Assembly (NCBI RefSeq): GCF_020329435.1
Contig: NZ_JAGKJK010000006.1
Coordinates: 372,001 to 436,000 of the forward strand
Source of the DNA: Bradyrhizobium hereditatis
Lineage (GTDB): Bacteria > Pseudomonadota > Alphaproteobacteria > Rhizobiales > Xanthobacteraceae
DNA: 64,000 nucleotides
Direction of reading: 5' to 3'
Positions 53,510 through 62,862 of this stretch are shown here, in pieces; the first letter of the stretch is position 1; the number at the start of each line of letters is the position of its first letter. The notes under the pieces were generated by a model. It made no database searches. It was not told the DNA's origin and saw only the letters and a program-made list of their open reading frames with translations. A program made the translations under genes and the position numbers.

Positions 53510-54328
53510 ATGAACGCACATGCTGCCACGGCGCGAGCCGAACGAACCAGACCCCTCCACATTGGCGATCACCTGCGCGAATGGCGTCAGCGCCGCCACT
53601 TGAGCCAGCTCGATCTGGCGGGGGATGCCGAGATATCCGCGCGTCACCTCAGTTTTGTCGAGACCGGCCGCGCCGCGCCGTCGCGTGAAATGGTGCTCAA
53701 GCTCGCCGAGCGATTGGAGGTTCCCTTGCGTGAACGCAACGTGCTCCTGGTCGCCGCCGGTTTTGCGCCGGCCTTCCCGCAACGCTCGCTGGATGATCCC
53801 GCGCTGAAGTCGGCGCGGCAGGCGATTGATCTGGTGCTGAAGGCGCATGAGCCCAACCCGGCGCTGGCCTATGACCGGCACTGGAATTTGGTAACAGCCA
53901 ACCGCATGGTGGCGCCGCTGCTCGATGGCATTCCGCCGCATCTGCTTGGACAGCCCCTCAACATCCTGAGACTGGCCTTCCACCCCGAAGGACTGGCGCC
54001 GCGCACGGTCAATCTCGCCGAATGGAGCGCGCATCTGTTAGAGCGGCTGCATCGGCAATGCGAGGCGACGGCCGATTCCGAACTGCTCAAGCTCTATCAG
54101 GAGCTGAAGGCCTATCGGATGCCGGCGCGCTCTGGCCCGATCTCGGCGGACAATGTCGCGATCCCCTTTAAGCTGCGCCGCAATGACGAGGTGCTGAGCT
54201 TCATCTCGACCACCATGGTGTTCGGCACGCCTGTCGATGTCACGCTGCAGGAGCTGGCGCTGGAGACCTTCTTTCCCGCGGACGATCTGACCGCCGAACG
54301 GATGCGGCAGATAGCAGCAGTTTTGTAG
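53510..54328 (+). CDS. XRE-family regulator with MmyB-like ligand domain (first of tandem pair)
   Basis: A 272-residue transcription regulator. Residues about 18-75 form the HTH (HLREWRQRRHLSQLDLAGDAEISARHLSFVETGRAAPSREM), followed by an MmyB-type PAS-like domain (ALAYDRHWNLVTANRMVAPLLDG; VFGTPVDVTLQELALETFFPADD). Members sense small molecules and often control neighbouring enzyme genes. The TAG stop lies inside an intergenic palindromic repeat. It starts at ATG 53510, although no strong ribosome site is seen. A close paralogue follows. Confidence 0.85.
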   Translation: MNAHAATARAERTRPLHIGDHLREWRQRRHLSQLDLAGDAEISARHLSFVETGRAAPSREMVLKLAERLEVPLRERNVLLVAAGFAPAFPQRSLDDPALKSARQAIDLVLKAHEPNPALAYDRHWNLVTANRMVAPLLDGIPPHLLGQPLNILRLAFHPEGLAPRTVNLAEWSAHLLERLHRQCEATADSELLKLYQELKAYRMPARSGPISADNVAIPFKLRRNDEVLSFISTTMVFGTPVDVTLQELALETFFPADDLTAERMRQIAAVL

Positions 54329-54407
54329 GATGGGTGGAGCGAAGCGATACCCATCATTCAGGGGCCGGCAAGGTTGATGGGTTTCGCTGCGCTCTACCGA
54401 TCCTACA
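54324..54407. repeat. Palindromic intergenic repeat (TGTAGGATGGGT type)
   Basis: TGTAGGATGGGTGGAGCGAAGCGATACCCATCA at 54324-54356 faces TGATGGGTTTCGCTGCGCTCTACCGATCCTACA at 54375-54407: 33-bp near-perfect inverted arms. This dispersed element is common between genes in Bradyrhizobium. Its first bases supply the stop codon of the XRE gene. Confidence 0.75.
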
Positions 54408-54449
54408 CGCGCGGTTTACACCGCCGCGCTCCCTTCGCATAATCACCGC

Positions 54450-55271
54450 ATGGACTCTCGCCAACATGCACCGCCGTCGATCAATCCGGTCGGCGATCTC
54501 CTGCGCGGCTGGCGCAACCGCCGCGCCATGAGCCAGGCCGACCTCGCGTTCGAGGCCGGCATCTCGATCAAGCATCTGAGCTATGTCGAAACTGGCAAGG
54601 CCGCGGGCAGCCGCGACATCCTGCTGCAACTCGCTGCCGCGCTCGGTCTTTCCTTGCGTGACCGCAATGCGCTCCTGGAGGCCGGCGGGTTCGCCCGGCA
54701 ATATGGCGAGCGCGATCTCTCCGCGCCCGAAGTCGCCGACGCCAAACGCGCGATCGACCTACTGTTGCGCCGGCACGAACCGTTTCCGGCCATCGTCACT
54801 GACCGGCGCTGGAATGTGATGCAGGCCAACCGCGCCGCCGCGCGGCTGATGACGATGCTGCTTGGCGAAGAGCGGATGACGGGGCCGCTCAATCACATGC
54901 GGATGTTTCTGGCGCCTGATGAATTGCGCCCGTTCGTGGTGGACTAGCCGGATGTCGCGGCAGCATTGCTGGCGCGTGCCCGCCACGAGGCGATGGCCGC
55001 GCCACTCGATCTGGCGCTGCAATCGACATGGCGCGAACTGTTGAAGCTGCCTGACATGCCGGCGCCGCAACTCAACGAGACCGATACGCCGGGCCCGCTC
55101 TGCGAGGTGCGGCTGAGAAAGGATGACGTCAGCATCGGCCTGATCGGCGCGGTGCTGACATTGGGTACGCCGCAGGACGTCACGCTGCAGGAATTGCGCG
55201 TGGAGATGTTCATGCCGGCGGACGCCGCCTCCGAGGCGGCGCTTACCGCGCTCGCCGCTCAGGACGCCTGA
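54450..55271 (+). pseudogene. Second XRE/MmyB-type regulator, interrupted by an in-frame TAG
   Basis: Paralogue of the gene before it. Residues 1-165 carry the HTH (GDLLRGWRNRRAMSQADLAFEAGISIKHLSYVETGKAAGSRD) and the first part of the MmyB domain, ending FVVD-TAG at 54945-54947. The same frame continues without any other stop as PDVAAALLARARHEA...VTLGTPQDVTLQELRVEMFMP to 55271, the normal C-terminus. One change, TGG (Trp) to TAG, explains the break; aligned against its neighbour, a Trp is expected here (AEWSAHLLERL). Total would be 273 residues. It may produce a 165-residue HTH protein, or be read through. It overlaps the convergent thioesterase-like gene by 13 bp. Confidence 0.75.
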
Positions 55272-56053
55272 GCCTGCGCCGCGCGCCGCTCGAAGGTCAT
55301 GGCCTGCAGCACCTCGGCAACGGGGCCCTTGCGGTCGCTTAGTGTCGCCATGGTCAGGCCCGCGCCATGCGCGCCGGCGCGGGTGCGCGAGCGGATCAGG
55401 ATCCAGTCGCCCTCCGGCGGACGGAAGAAGTACAGACTGATCTCGGGATTGATGAAGGTCCATTCCCGCATGTCGACGATCTGCCCGACGCCGCTGGCAA
55501 AATCCGCTGCCTGCACCGCCTGCAACAGTGGTGTATTGTTCTCGCCCTCGACCATGGGCACGTCGAGCCGCATCCACGCCGCCGCGGGACCGGGCTTCTC
55601 CAGCGCGCCTTCGATCAGCCGTACCGAGACGTTCTGGAAATAGCGGCTCCACCTCTGCGCAAAGGCCGGTGGCGGCGTGCCGGTCTCCGGCGCCGCGTCA
55701 GCGCCATCCTTCGAGAAGGGATCGGACGGAGACTCGCCGCCTTGCGCCGTCAACAGCGCCGTGCAGCGACCGATCTCGACGTCGCCGTCCAGTAGCCGGA
55801 CCTGCATCGTCTTCGCCTTGCGGCCATCGCGCAGCATGTCGGTTGCAAGGCCGAAGGCGCGCAGACCGGCCGGGCGCCAGAGGTCGAAGGTGAGGCGGCG
55901 CACCGCAAAGCCGGAAGCCTTGGCAAGACGCTCGACCTCGCGCGTCATTAGCGCTGTGGTCGCGCTGCCCTGCAGCATATCCGGCGACCAGGGCCCGCCG
56001 GCATGCTCGGTCGCACGGAACAGGGGGCCTTCGGGCTTGAAAATGGCGGTCAT
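55259..56053 (-). CDS. Acyl-CoA thioesterase-family (hotdog-fold) protein
   Basis: A 264-residue protein of the TesB-like double-hotdog type often annotated as thioesterase family. GPWSPDMLQGSATTALMTREVERL in the N-terminal hotdog, RRLTFDLWRPAGLRAFGL and the second hotdog with GVGQIVDMREWTFINPEISLYFFRPPEGDW match the layout. The start is the ATG at 56053; an upstream in-frame ATG at 56146 has no support. It diverges from the FrnE-like gene. Two regulator genes of the XRE/MmyB class lie next to it and might control it. Confidence 0.8.
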   Translation of the reverse strand: MTAIFKPEGPLFRATEHAGGPWSPDMLQGSATTALMTREVERLAKASGFAVRRLTFDLWRPAGLRAFGLATDMLRDGRKAKTMQVRLLDGDVEIGRCTALLTAQGGESPSDPFSKDGADAAPETGTPPPAFAQRWSRYFQNVSVRLIEGALEKPGPAAAWMRLDVPMVEGENNTPLLQAVQAADFASGVGQIVDMREWTFINPEISLYFFRPPEGDWILIRSRTRAGAHGAGLTMATLSDRKGPVAEVLQAMTFERRAAQAQAS

Positions 56054-56215
56054 TGCATGGGCTCCGCGGTTCAAATCGATGCCCGGAGTTCTAGAAAGGC
56101 CGGCCGTGCCCCACAATAACCGCGGAGGTGAAGTGATACGAGACATGCTGATATCGCCCTTGTCTCCCCGTTGGATCGGACTACCTTCCGGCCATCATTC
56201 AGCGAGGACCTCCCG

Positions 56216-56881
56216 ATGAGCACCCTAAAGCCCCTCAAGATCGACATCGTCTCCGACGTGGTCTGCCCCTGGTGCTACATCGGCAAGCGCCGGATCGAGA
56301 ATGCGCTTGCGCTGGTGCCTGACGTGCCCGTCGAGGTGCGCTGGCGGCCGTTCTTCCTCAATTCCTGGGTGCCGCGCGAGGGCATCAGCCGCGACGAATA
56401 TCTCACCGCCAAGTTCGGCTCGGTGGAGGCCTACAAGGACATAGCCGGCCGCGTGGTGGCGGCTGCGGGCGAGGAGGGCCTGACCTACCGGCCCGAGCTG
56501 GTGAAGCGCCAGCCCAATACGATCGATTGTCACCGCCTGATTCACTGGGCGAACGCCCAGGGCAAGGCTGCCGAGATGAAGCAGCGCCTGATGGAATTGT
56601 ACTTTCGCGATGGCGGTGATCTCACCGACGTCAACGTGCTGGTGCAGGCCGCGGCCGATATCGGACTCGACGCCGATGATATCCGCAAGCGCCTCGCCAC
56701 CGATGAAGATGTCGCGCTGGTCTCGAGCCAGGCGCAGGAAGCCTCCGACAAGGGCATCTCCGGCGTCCCCACCTTCGTGTTCGCGCAGAAATACGCAGTG
56801 TCGGGCGCACAGCCTGCCGAGCAGCTCGCCCGCGCCATCCGCCAAGTATCTGCTGAAATCAACGCGCAGGCAGCGGAGTAA
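56216..56881 (+). CDS. DsbA/FrnE-like oxidoreductase
   Basis: A 221-residue thioredoxin-fold protein of the FrnE (2-hydroxychromene-2-carboxylate isomerase/DSBA) family. The CxxC is CPWC near residue 16-19 in VSDVVCPWCYIGKRR, and GVPTFVFAQKYAVSGAQP near the end is the cis-Pro segment. No signal peptide, so cytosolic. Family members isomerise polyketide or disulfide bonds or act as glutathione-linked oxidoreductases. GAGGACC precedes the ATG at 56216. Confidence 0.88.
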   Translation: MSTLKPLKIDIVSDVVCPWCYIGKRRIENALALVPDVPVEVRWRPFFLNSWVPREGISRDEYLTAKFGSVEAYKDIAGRVVAAAGEEGLTYRPELVKRQPNTIDCHRLIHWANAQGKAAEMKQRLMELYFRDGGDLTDVNVLVQAAADIGLDADDIRKRLATDEDVALVSSQAQEASDKGISGVPTFVFAQKYAVSGAQPAEQLARAIRQVSAEINAQAAE

Positions 56882-57029
56882 CTTCTCCCTCGTCCCTCTT
56901 GCGGGGTCGGGACGAGCGAAAGCTCGCTCTTAGAGGGTTGGGGTGAGGGGCCTCTCTCCAGACAGCGCAATGTCGCGTTTGATAGTGAGCGTCGCCCCAA
57001 CAATGAACAACAGCATCTGGGGAGGCGTC

Positions 57030-57668
57030 ATGATCTACGAACTGCGAACCTACACCGTAAAGCCCGGCACGCTTGGCGACATGATCAAGGCCGCAAGCAC
57101 CGTGTCGCGTGAGATCCGCAAGGACGATTACGGCAAGCTCGAAGGCTACTGGTTCACCGAGATCGGACCGCTCAACCAGGTCCTCCACATGTGGAGCTAT
57201 GATAGCTTCGACGAGCGCGCGCGGTTACGCGCGGAGCTCGCCAAGAATCCGCGCTGGACAACTGAGTACGTACCGCTGATCCGTCCCTTGCTGGTTCGTC
57301 AGGACATCCGCCTGATGAACGCGGTGCGGCCGCCGATTGCTCCGGCCTCGACGGGCAATGTCTACGAACTCCGCAACTACCGCGCCAAGGCGGCGGGCGG
57401 CCTTAAGCAGTGGCTCGATGCGTTTACCGGCGTGCTGCCGGAGCGTGAGAAGTACTCGAAGATCGTCGGCCTCTGGACGACGGAAGCGGGGCAACCGAAC
57501 GAGGCCTGCCACATCTGGGCCTATCCCAGCCTCAACGCACGTAGTGAGGCGCGCGGCAATGCGATGAAGGATCCGGCCTGGCAGGAATTCCTCGGCAAGG
57601 GGCCGGGCTTTCTCGAGGAGATGCACTCGACCATCATGCTGCCGGCGCCACACTCGCCGCTGCAGTGA
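57030..57668 (+). CDS. NIPSNAP-family protein
   Basis: A 212-residue protein with two NIPSNAP (dimeric alpha/beta barrel) repeats: IYELRTYTVKPGTLGDMIK at residues 2-20 and VYELRNYRAKAAGGLKQWL near 110-128. WFTEIGPLNQVLHMWSYDSFDER and LWTTEAGQPNEACHIWAYPSLNAR are the matching second halves. The ATG at 57030 follows GGGGAGGCG; an in-frame extension to 56943 lacks similarity. Function of bacterial members is unknown, possibly small-ligand binding. Confidence 0.87.
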   Translation: MIYELRTYTVKPGTLGDMIKAASTVSREIRKDDYGKLEGYWFTEIGPLNQVLHMWSYDSFDERARLRAELAKNPRWTTEYVPLIRPLLVRQDIRLMNAVRPPIAPASTGNVYELRNYRAKAAGGLKQWLDAFTGVLPEREKYSKIVGLWTTEAGQPNEACHIWAYPSLNARSEARGNAMKDPAWQEFLGKGPGFLEEMHSTIMLPAPHSPLQ

Positions 57669-57683
57669 GTGCGGGGGAATTGC

Positions 57684-57758
57684 AGCCCGGATGAGCGAAG
57701 CGATATCCGGGATTCACACGGCCAGCGTCCCCGGATGTCGCTGCAGCTCATCCGGGCT
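57684..57758. repeat. Palindromic intergenic repeat (AGCCCGGATGAGC type)
   Basis: Perfect 13-bp outer arms AGCCCGGATGAGC (57684-57696) and GCTCATCCGGGCT (57746-57758), with a further CCGG-containing inner symmetry (ATATCCGGG/CCCCGGATGT). It lies between two convergent genes, so the stem could act as a bidirectional terminator in both transcripts. Confidence 0.8.
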
Positions 57759-57763
57759 ACAAA

Positions 57764-58711
57764 CTAAGCCGCGCCCTTCAAGTAGTAATTCGCCCGTTTG
57801 CCAAGCGCGATCCGCCGCAGCACGCGGCGCATCGCCATCGAGGCGCGCAGCGGCTTGATGGCCGTCGTCACCGTGCGATAGAACCCAAGCTTGAGCGCAT
57901 CGAGCATTGGCCGCTTGCCCGGCGGTTGCTGCGGCAGGCCGATGCCGCGCAGCATCGAATTGAAGAAGTGGAGATCATTCATCCGCCGCACTTCGCGCGT
58001 CTTCCAGGTGATCGCCATCGAGATCGAATATGAGCCTGCGGTGCGCACCCAGTGCGGCCACTGATACGGCACGTAGCAGCCGTCGCCCGCGAACAGGTGG
58101 AATTCCGTGCCCCGCGGCGCGATGCTCTCGTCGTATTTCAAATTGCGATGCTTGGTCATCGAGCGCTCGATCTCATCGTCGGAGACGATCGAACGGTCGG
58201 TGTTGTCGAAAATCGTGAAGAATTTTTCGCCGTGGATGTGCACGAAAAAATTGTCTTCGCTGTCGAGATGGAACGGTGTGGTCGAGTTCGGCGAGGATAC
58301 GAACAGGAAGCCCTCCACCTGTTCGAAGCCGGCATCAGCCAAGCTGTTGAAGCCGCGTGCGCGGGCGACCGACAGCAGCGTGTCCTCCAGCAGACGACGA
58401 TACTCCTGTGAATTCTCGACGCGCTTGAGCACCATCCAGGCTCCGGCGGTTTCGATGCTCCTCACGATCTCGATGGGATCGAGATCGACGGTCGGGATCG
58501 CATCCGGATCCTGGCTGATCGCGACCTTGCCGGAATTGTATTCGATCAGGTCGCGCGGCAATTCGGAGGCGAGTTGCGCGATGCGCGGCAGCGTCAGCAA
58601 CGGATGGCCAGCGAGCTTGTGACGGATCGCGAACGGCTTTAGCGGAAAATCGCGGCGAAGCGCGTCATGCTCGGCGGTAATCACGGGCGCAATGGCTGTG
58701 AGCGTATTCAT
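57764..58711 (-). CDS. Cupin-like (JmjC-type) protein
   Basis: A 315-residue cupin_8/JmjC-like protein. The metal-binding HxD is in PFHLDSEDNFFVHIHGEKFF near residues 151-170, and the distal His in YVPYQWPHWVRTAGSYSISM. Such proteins are Fe(II)/2-oxoglutarate oxygenases, usually hydroxylases acting on protein or small molecules. The C-terminal 80 residues are basic. Its start codon abuts the stop of the acyltransferase gene upstream (58712), so the two are translated from one transcript. The pair may modify the same substrate. Confidence 0.82.
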   Translation of the reverse strand: MNTLTAIAPVITAEHDALRRDFPLKPFAIRHKLAGHPLLTLPRIAQLASELPRDLIEYNSGKVAISQDPDAIPTVDLDPIEIVRSIETAGAWMVLKRVENSQEYRRLLEDTLLSVARARGFNSLADAGFEQVEGFLFVSSPNSTTPFHLDSEDNFFVHIHGEKFFTIFDNTDRSIVSDDEIERSMTKHRNLKYDESIAPRGTEFHLFAGDGCYVPYQWPHWVRTAGSYSISMAITWKTREVRRMNDLHFFNSMLRGIGLPQQPPGKRPMLDALKLGFYRTVTTAIKPLRASMAMRRVLRRIALGKRANYYLKGAA

Positions 58712-59977
58712 CTAGGATTTTTCCTGCCGTGCTCTGATGAAATGAACGATGCGGCGCGCCGGCTCGCGAATGGCGCCGCGCAGGCCGAGCGCGCCGCGGA
58801 TCAGCGACACCACGGGATCGTTCCGCCGCAGCGGGATCAGGACGTCGCCGATCGCCAGGCGTCCGCGCCAGATCGGATTGATCATGGGATGGTCGGGGCT
58901 CGCGGTGGAATCCACCGTCGAGATATCAGGGTCGGCGCAGAGATGCCGGGTCAGATCCAGCGTCAGCTGCACGCCCGGCGAATACTTCGCGAAGCGCTCG
59001 TCGACGCCGAGTTTGAAATAGAAGGCGCGGTCGTGGTGATGCAGCACGATCGCTGATGCCACCGGCGTCTCGCCGGCGCGCAAGGTCACGATCTCGCACT
59101 GGGCGGTCCCGGCCAATGCAGCGACCGCGCGCCGGATGAAGGCCGCGTCGCCCTCATCCTGGCCGAGCGCCGTGCCGCGCTGGCCTTTCCAGCCGCTTGC
59201 CTCCAACTTCAGGAATGTTTCGATGGCGGTCGCCGTTTCAGCGGGTGTACGCGCCACCTCGAAATGGACGGCGCCATGCTCTGCGAGGCGATTGCGCTGA
59301 CGGCGCAGTTCTTTCAGCTTCTTTGTGCCCAGCGCCTCGCGCAGCACATCGTCGGCATTACCGGTGGCATCGAGGCAGGCGCGGACATGGGATTGCAGCA
59401 CCAGTGGCTGCATGCGGCCGCGACGCAGCACGTCGGTGAAGGCTTTCATGGCCGGACCATCAAGCGAGGTGGCGCGGAAAATCAGCGCATGCGCGCCGGC
59501 CCGCCGGGCGCGACGCAGGATGCTCGTCACGGCTTCCTCTGCCATATCAGCGTCGAGCAGCGGCGTGCAAAGTGTGCCGTAGGGATCCGCGCTGACCAAG
59601 GCGGGCAGGGGAATCTTGTAGGCGCGCCACATCGAGATCACGGGCACCAGCCCGATCAGGTGGGATGGATCACGCCAGGCGCCGAGTGCGGCCGCATCGG
59701 CGCGACCGCGCGCCGACGCGTTCACTGCCAATTCCCATTCGGGCAGGTAGTAGCCATTCGGCTCGGCGGCGCGCTCGGAAAGCGCGCGCCACTGCGCTAC
59801 GGAGACGCCGGCAAGCGGCATCACCGCCGCTCCGGAGCCCGGGACACGCGCATTTGCATCCGTGCTCGATGCACGACGCGCCGTCGATGTTTCGGCTATG
59901 TCAGCCACTTCCCCTATTCCCAGTTCGCGATTTATCCGGCCGACGACGCTGTGAGGGCGCGTGGCCATCGCGTTCAC
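58712..59977 (-). CDS. FemAB/BioF2-like GNAT acyltransferase
   Basis: A 421-residue protein of the Acetyltransf_6 (BioF2-like/CelD) GNAT class. The N-terminal 60 residues are low-complexity. The first GNAT half carries GYYLPEWELAVNASARG and LGAWRDPSHLIGLVPVI; the second half LKELRRQRNRLAEHGAVHFEVA, FLKLEASGWKGQRGTAL, ASAIVLHHHDRAFYFKLGVDERFAKYSPGVQLTLDL is the typical acyl-CoA site. Relatives act on cell-envelope polysaccharide or peptidoglycan-like substrates. It starts the two-gene unit with the cupin-like gene. Confidence 0.82.
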   Translation of the reverse strand: MNAMATRPHSVVGRINRELGIGEVADIAETSTARRASSTDANARVPGSGAAVMPLAGVSVAQWRALSERAAEPNGYYLPEWELAVNASARGRADAAALGAWRDPSHLIGLVPVISMWRAYKIPLPALVSADPYGTLCTPLLDADMAEEAVTSILRRARRAGAHALIFRATSLDGPAMKAFTDVLRRGRMQPLVLQSHVRACLDATGNADDVLREALGTKKLKELRRQRNRLAEHGAVHFEVARTPAETATAIETFLKLEASGWKGQRGTALGQDEGDAAFIRRAVAALAGTAQCEIVTLRAGETPVASAIVLHHHDRAFYFKLGVDERFAKYSPGVQLTLDLTRHLCADPDISTVDSTASPDHPMINPIWRGRLAIGDVLIPLRRNDPVVSLIRGALGLRGAIREPARRIVHFIRARQEKS

Positions 59978-60080
59978 GGGGGCAAGCTAGAGGAAAGAAA
60001 TGGACAATAGCGTTGTTGCGACGCTCGGATTTGAGCGGTCGCGTTAAGGGATCGTTTAGCCTGAGCAGGCCGCGCGGCCA

Positions 60081-62831
60081 TCACGCCACCTCGGCAGTTG
60101 CCGGAGAAGTCAGGAATTTGGCTTCGAACTCGCTGGCCGGCATTGGCCGGCCGAAGCAATAGCCCTGGCCTTCTTCGCAGCCCATGCGGGCCAGGAAGTC
60201 GGCGGTGGCCTGGTCCTCGATGCCTTCGGCGATGACGGAGAGGCCCAGTTGCTTGGAAAGGCCGATCGTCGAACTGACAATCGCCGCGTCGTCGGGATCG
60301 ATCAGCACACCCAGGACGAAGGAGCGGTCGATCTTCAGCCCGTCGAGCGGGAATTTCTTCAGATAGCTGAGGCTGGCAAAGCCGGTGCCGAAATCGTCGA
60401 AGACGAGGCGAACGCCAAGCTCCTGAATCTCGCGGAACGTATTCAGCGCGCCCTGCTCATCGTGGAGCAGGATGTCTTCGGTGACCTCGAGCTCAAGGCT
60501 CGTTGGACTCAAACCGGTGTTCGCAAGCGCGTGCGCGACCGAGATGGCGAGGCCACCCGACTCCATTTGGGTGGGCGAGAGGTTGACACCGATGCGGAGC
60601 TTGTGTCCCGCACGTTCCCAGGCAGCGCCCGTAGCGCAGGCGGTTTGCAGTACCCAGTCGGCAATCCGCTCGGAAATCGGAGAGGTATTGACGACCGGCA
60701 TGAATTCACCAGGCGAGACCAGGCCCCGCTCCGGATGACGCCAGCGGATCAGGGCTTCGGCGCCGATCAGGCGGCCGTCGGCCAGATGCATTTGCGGCTG
60801 GTAGAACAGTTCGAACTCATTGCGATCTGCGGCCAGCGCCAGCTCTGCTTCCAGTGTCAGGCGCTTTTCCAGTTCGCGGCGGATGGAGTCCTCGAACAGC
60901 ACATAGCCGCCGCGATTGGTGGCTTTGGCACGGCTCAGCGCCAGATGAGCGTTGCTGAGGAGTTCGTCGGCCGATCGCCCATCGCCCGGGCAAACGGCGG
61001 CTCCGATGCTGACCTTGACGCGAAGGTGACGGTTTCCGGCCAGCAGCGGTGCGTCGAAGCTGTCGCCGATGTGTCCGGCAAAACGGCCGAGATCTTCTCC
61101 GATATCGCTAGTTGCGATAGCGATGGCGAACTCGTCTCCGCTCAAGCGCGCGAGCAGACCCGCCGTTGGAATAGCCGCCGTCAGTCGCTGTGAAATGGCG
61201 CGAAGCACGAGATCGCCACACGTGTTGCCGAGCATGTCGTTGATCTGTTGGAAGCCGTCGATACCGATCACCAGCAGCGCCACCTTGCAGCCGTTTGCTT
61301 CGGTCGCGGACATTTTTGCTTCGAGTTCGGCGTGAAGCGTGTTTCGGTTGATGAGCCCTGTCAGCGTGTCGTGTTCCGCCAGATATTTTATCCTCGCCGC
61401 TTCGCGCTTGCGCACCGAGATGTCGCGCAGGATCGCGCCAAACTGGAATCCGTCGGTGCCCTGCCAGCCGGAGAAGCTGGCTTCAACCGGAAATACTTCG
61501 CCGTTGCGGCGGCGTCCGTCGAATTCGATCACGGTTCCGGCTGCAAGTTCGGCAGCGTTCTTGATCGAGAAGGCGGAGGTTGCGACCGTTTCATTGCGGG
61601 CGCAGATCTCGTCGAAGGGGCGGCCGATCATTTCTGCGGGCTGGTAGCCGAAAATTGCCGTCGCGCCGGGATTCCAGACCGTGATCATGTAGCGGGAATC
61701 CGTGCAGATCAGCCCATCGCCCAGCGACATCGCGACCCGCTGGAAGCGGCTTTCGGCGACCCGTCCGAGCAGATTACGGACGTCGATTTCGTCGAGCGCG
61801 ATGGCGGCTATGTAGATGACGACGGCGATGTGGAGCAGGGCGGTGTCCAGAATGAGCGGGAATATGGCCTGCAGCAGGAATGCGCCGGCCTCTGCCGCGA
61901 CAGCCATGGACAGGAGTAGCGCCACCCGTTCGCCGGCGGATAGACGGCGCCATGTTGCCAGCATGACGAGAGCGAGCAGCGCCAGGCCGACAGCCGTGAC
62001 GACGCCCGAGGTCCATTGCAGCGCGCGGTTCTGCAGCAGCGACTCGGTCGCAACAGCTTGCAGCACTGGGCCGGACAGGATGACGCCGTTCGGGACACTG
62101 AAGCGATCGCCGAGTTCGAGCGCGGTGCCGCCTACGACCATCTTCTTGCCGGTCAGCCTTCGCAGCGTCGCCTCATCGCCACGCAATACGTCGACATAGG
62201 ATACTTTGGGAATCCCCGTGGTGCGAATGCTGAAGTCGATCAGGAAGGGCGCGCGTTTTTCGGAATATTGTCCGGCGAGCACCGCCGCCATCGAGGGCAC
62301 GAATTTCCCATCGATCTTCTCGCCGAACGGATAGCGGCGCACGAGGCCGTCCGATCCGACTTCGACATTGACCAGCGCAGGCCACGAATGCTCGGCAAAT
62401 TGCTGCAGCGGGCGGTTGACATGAAGATTCTTGCGATCGATGCGGGGCTGCTGGAAGAAAGGCAGCACGACCGATCCGCCCGCATTCTCCAGCGCTTCGG
62501 CGAAGTTGCGGTCCGATGCCGCGTCCGATGGCGTCGAGAAGTCGACATCGAGCGCGATGTCCTGCACATCAGCCTTCTGAAGCTGCCGCAGCAATTCGGA
62601 GTGGAGCTCGCGTGGCCAGGGCCAGACGCCGACCTTGTCGATTGATGGGGCGTCGATCGCAATGACGACGACATCGCCGCTCGCCTGGCGCGATTGCCAG
62701 GCGAATCTCAGATCGGCCAATGCATGGCGGAGTCCGCTATGCCATCCCCCCAGCACGACGATTGCCAACGCAATCATCGCGAAAACATGCGACCGATATC
62801 TTTTCACGTGGTCACCATTCTGGTGGTTCAT
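60081..62831 (-). CDS. CHASE2-PAS-GGDEF-EAL membrane signalling protein
   Basis: A 916-residue cyclic-di-GMP protein. A first membrane helix (about 15-32) leads to an extracytoplasmic CHASE2 domain (VVVIAIDAPSIDKVGVWPWPRE, DVDFSTPSDAASD) up to about 260, followed by three helices (about 265-345), a PAS domain (360-480: MGDGLICTDSRYMITVWNPGATAIFGY), GGDEF (about 485-650) and EAL (660-905). The cyclase motif reads SGDEF, a mild deviation that is often active. The phosphodiesterase side is intact: EALIRW, EVTED, DDFGTG, KIDRSF and QGYCFGRPMP. It lies 31 bp after the FecR-domain gene. The start at 62831 has a weak ribosome site; GTG 62807 is another option. Confidence 0.9.
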   Translation of the reverse strand: MNHQNGDHVKRYRSHVFAMIALAIVVLGGWHSGLRHALADLRFAWQSRQASGDVVVIAIDAPSIDKVGVWPWPRELHSELLRQLQKADVQDIALDVDFSTPSDAASDRNFAEALENAGGSVVLPFFQQPRIDRKNLHVNRPLQQFAEHSWPALVNVEVGSDGLVRRYPFGEKIDGKFVPSMAAVLAGQYSEKRAPFLIDFSIRTTGIPKVSYVDVLRGDEATLRRLTGKKMVVGGTALELGDRFSVPNGVILSGPVLQAVATESLLQNRALQWTSGVVTAVGLALLALVMLATWRRLSAGERVALLLSMAVAAEAGAFLLQAIFPLILDTALLHIAVVIYIAAIALDEIDVRNLLGRVAESRFQRVAMSLGDGLICTDSRYMITVWNPGATAIFGYQPAEMIGRPFDEICARNETVATSAFSIKNAAELAAGTVIEFDGRRRNGEVFPVEASFSGWQGTDGFQFGAILRDISVRKREAARIKYLAEHDTLTGLINRNTLHAELEAKMSATEANGCKVALLVIGIDGFQQINDMLGNTCGDLVLRAISQRLTAAIPTAGLLARLSGDEFAIAIATSDIGEDLGRFAGHIGDSFDAPLLAGNRHLRVKVSIGAAVCPGDGRSADELLSNAHLALSRAKATNRGGYVLFEDSIRRELEKRLTLEAELALAADRNEFELFYQPQMHLADGRLIGAEALIRWRHPERGLVSPGEFMPVVNTSPISERIADWVLQTACATGAAWERAGHKLRIGVNLSPTQMESGGLAISVAHALANTGLSPTSLELEVTEDILLHDEQGALNTFREIQELGVRLVFDDFGTGFASLSYLKKFPLDGLKIDRSFVLGVLIDPDDAAIVSSTIGLSKQLGLSVIAEGIEDQATADFLARMGCEEGQGYCFGRPMPASEFEAKFLTSPATAEVA

Positions 62832-62862
62832 CTAGTTCGTGGGACAGCAAACCCTTCGGTTA

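Noticed and set aside
53510-55271. Toxin-antitoxin pair made of the two tandem HTH genes
   Set aside because: Both are XRE/MmyB-type regulators of about 272 residues with ligand domains; no small toxin is adjacent.
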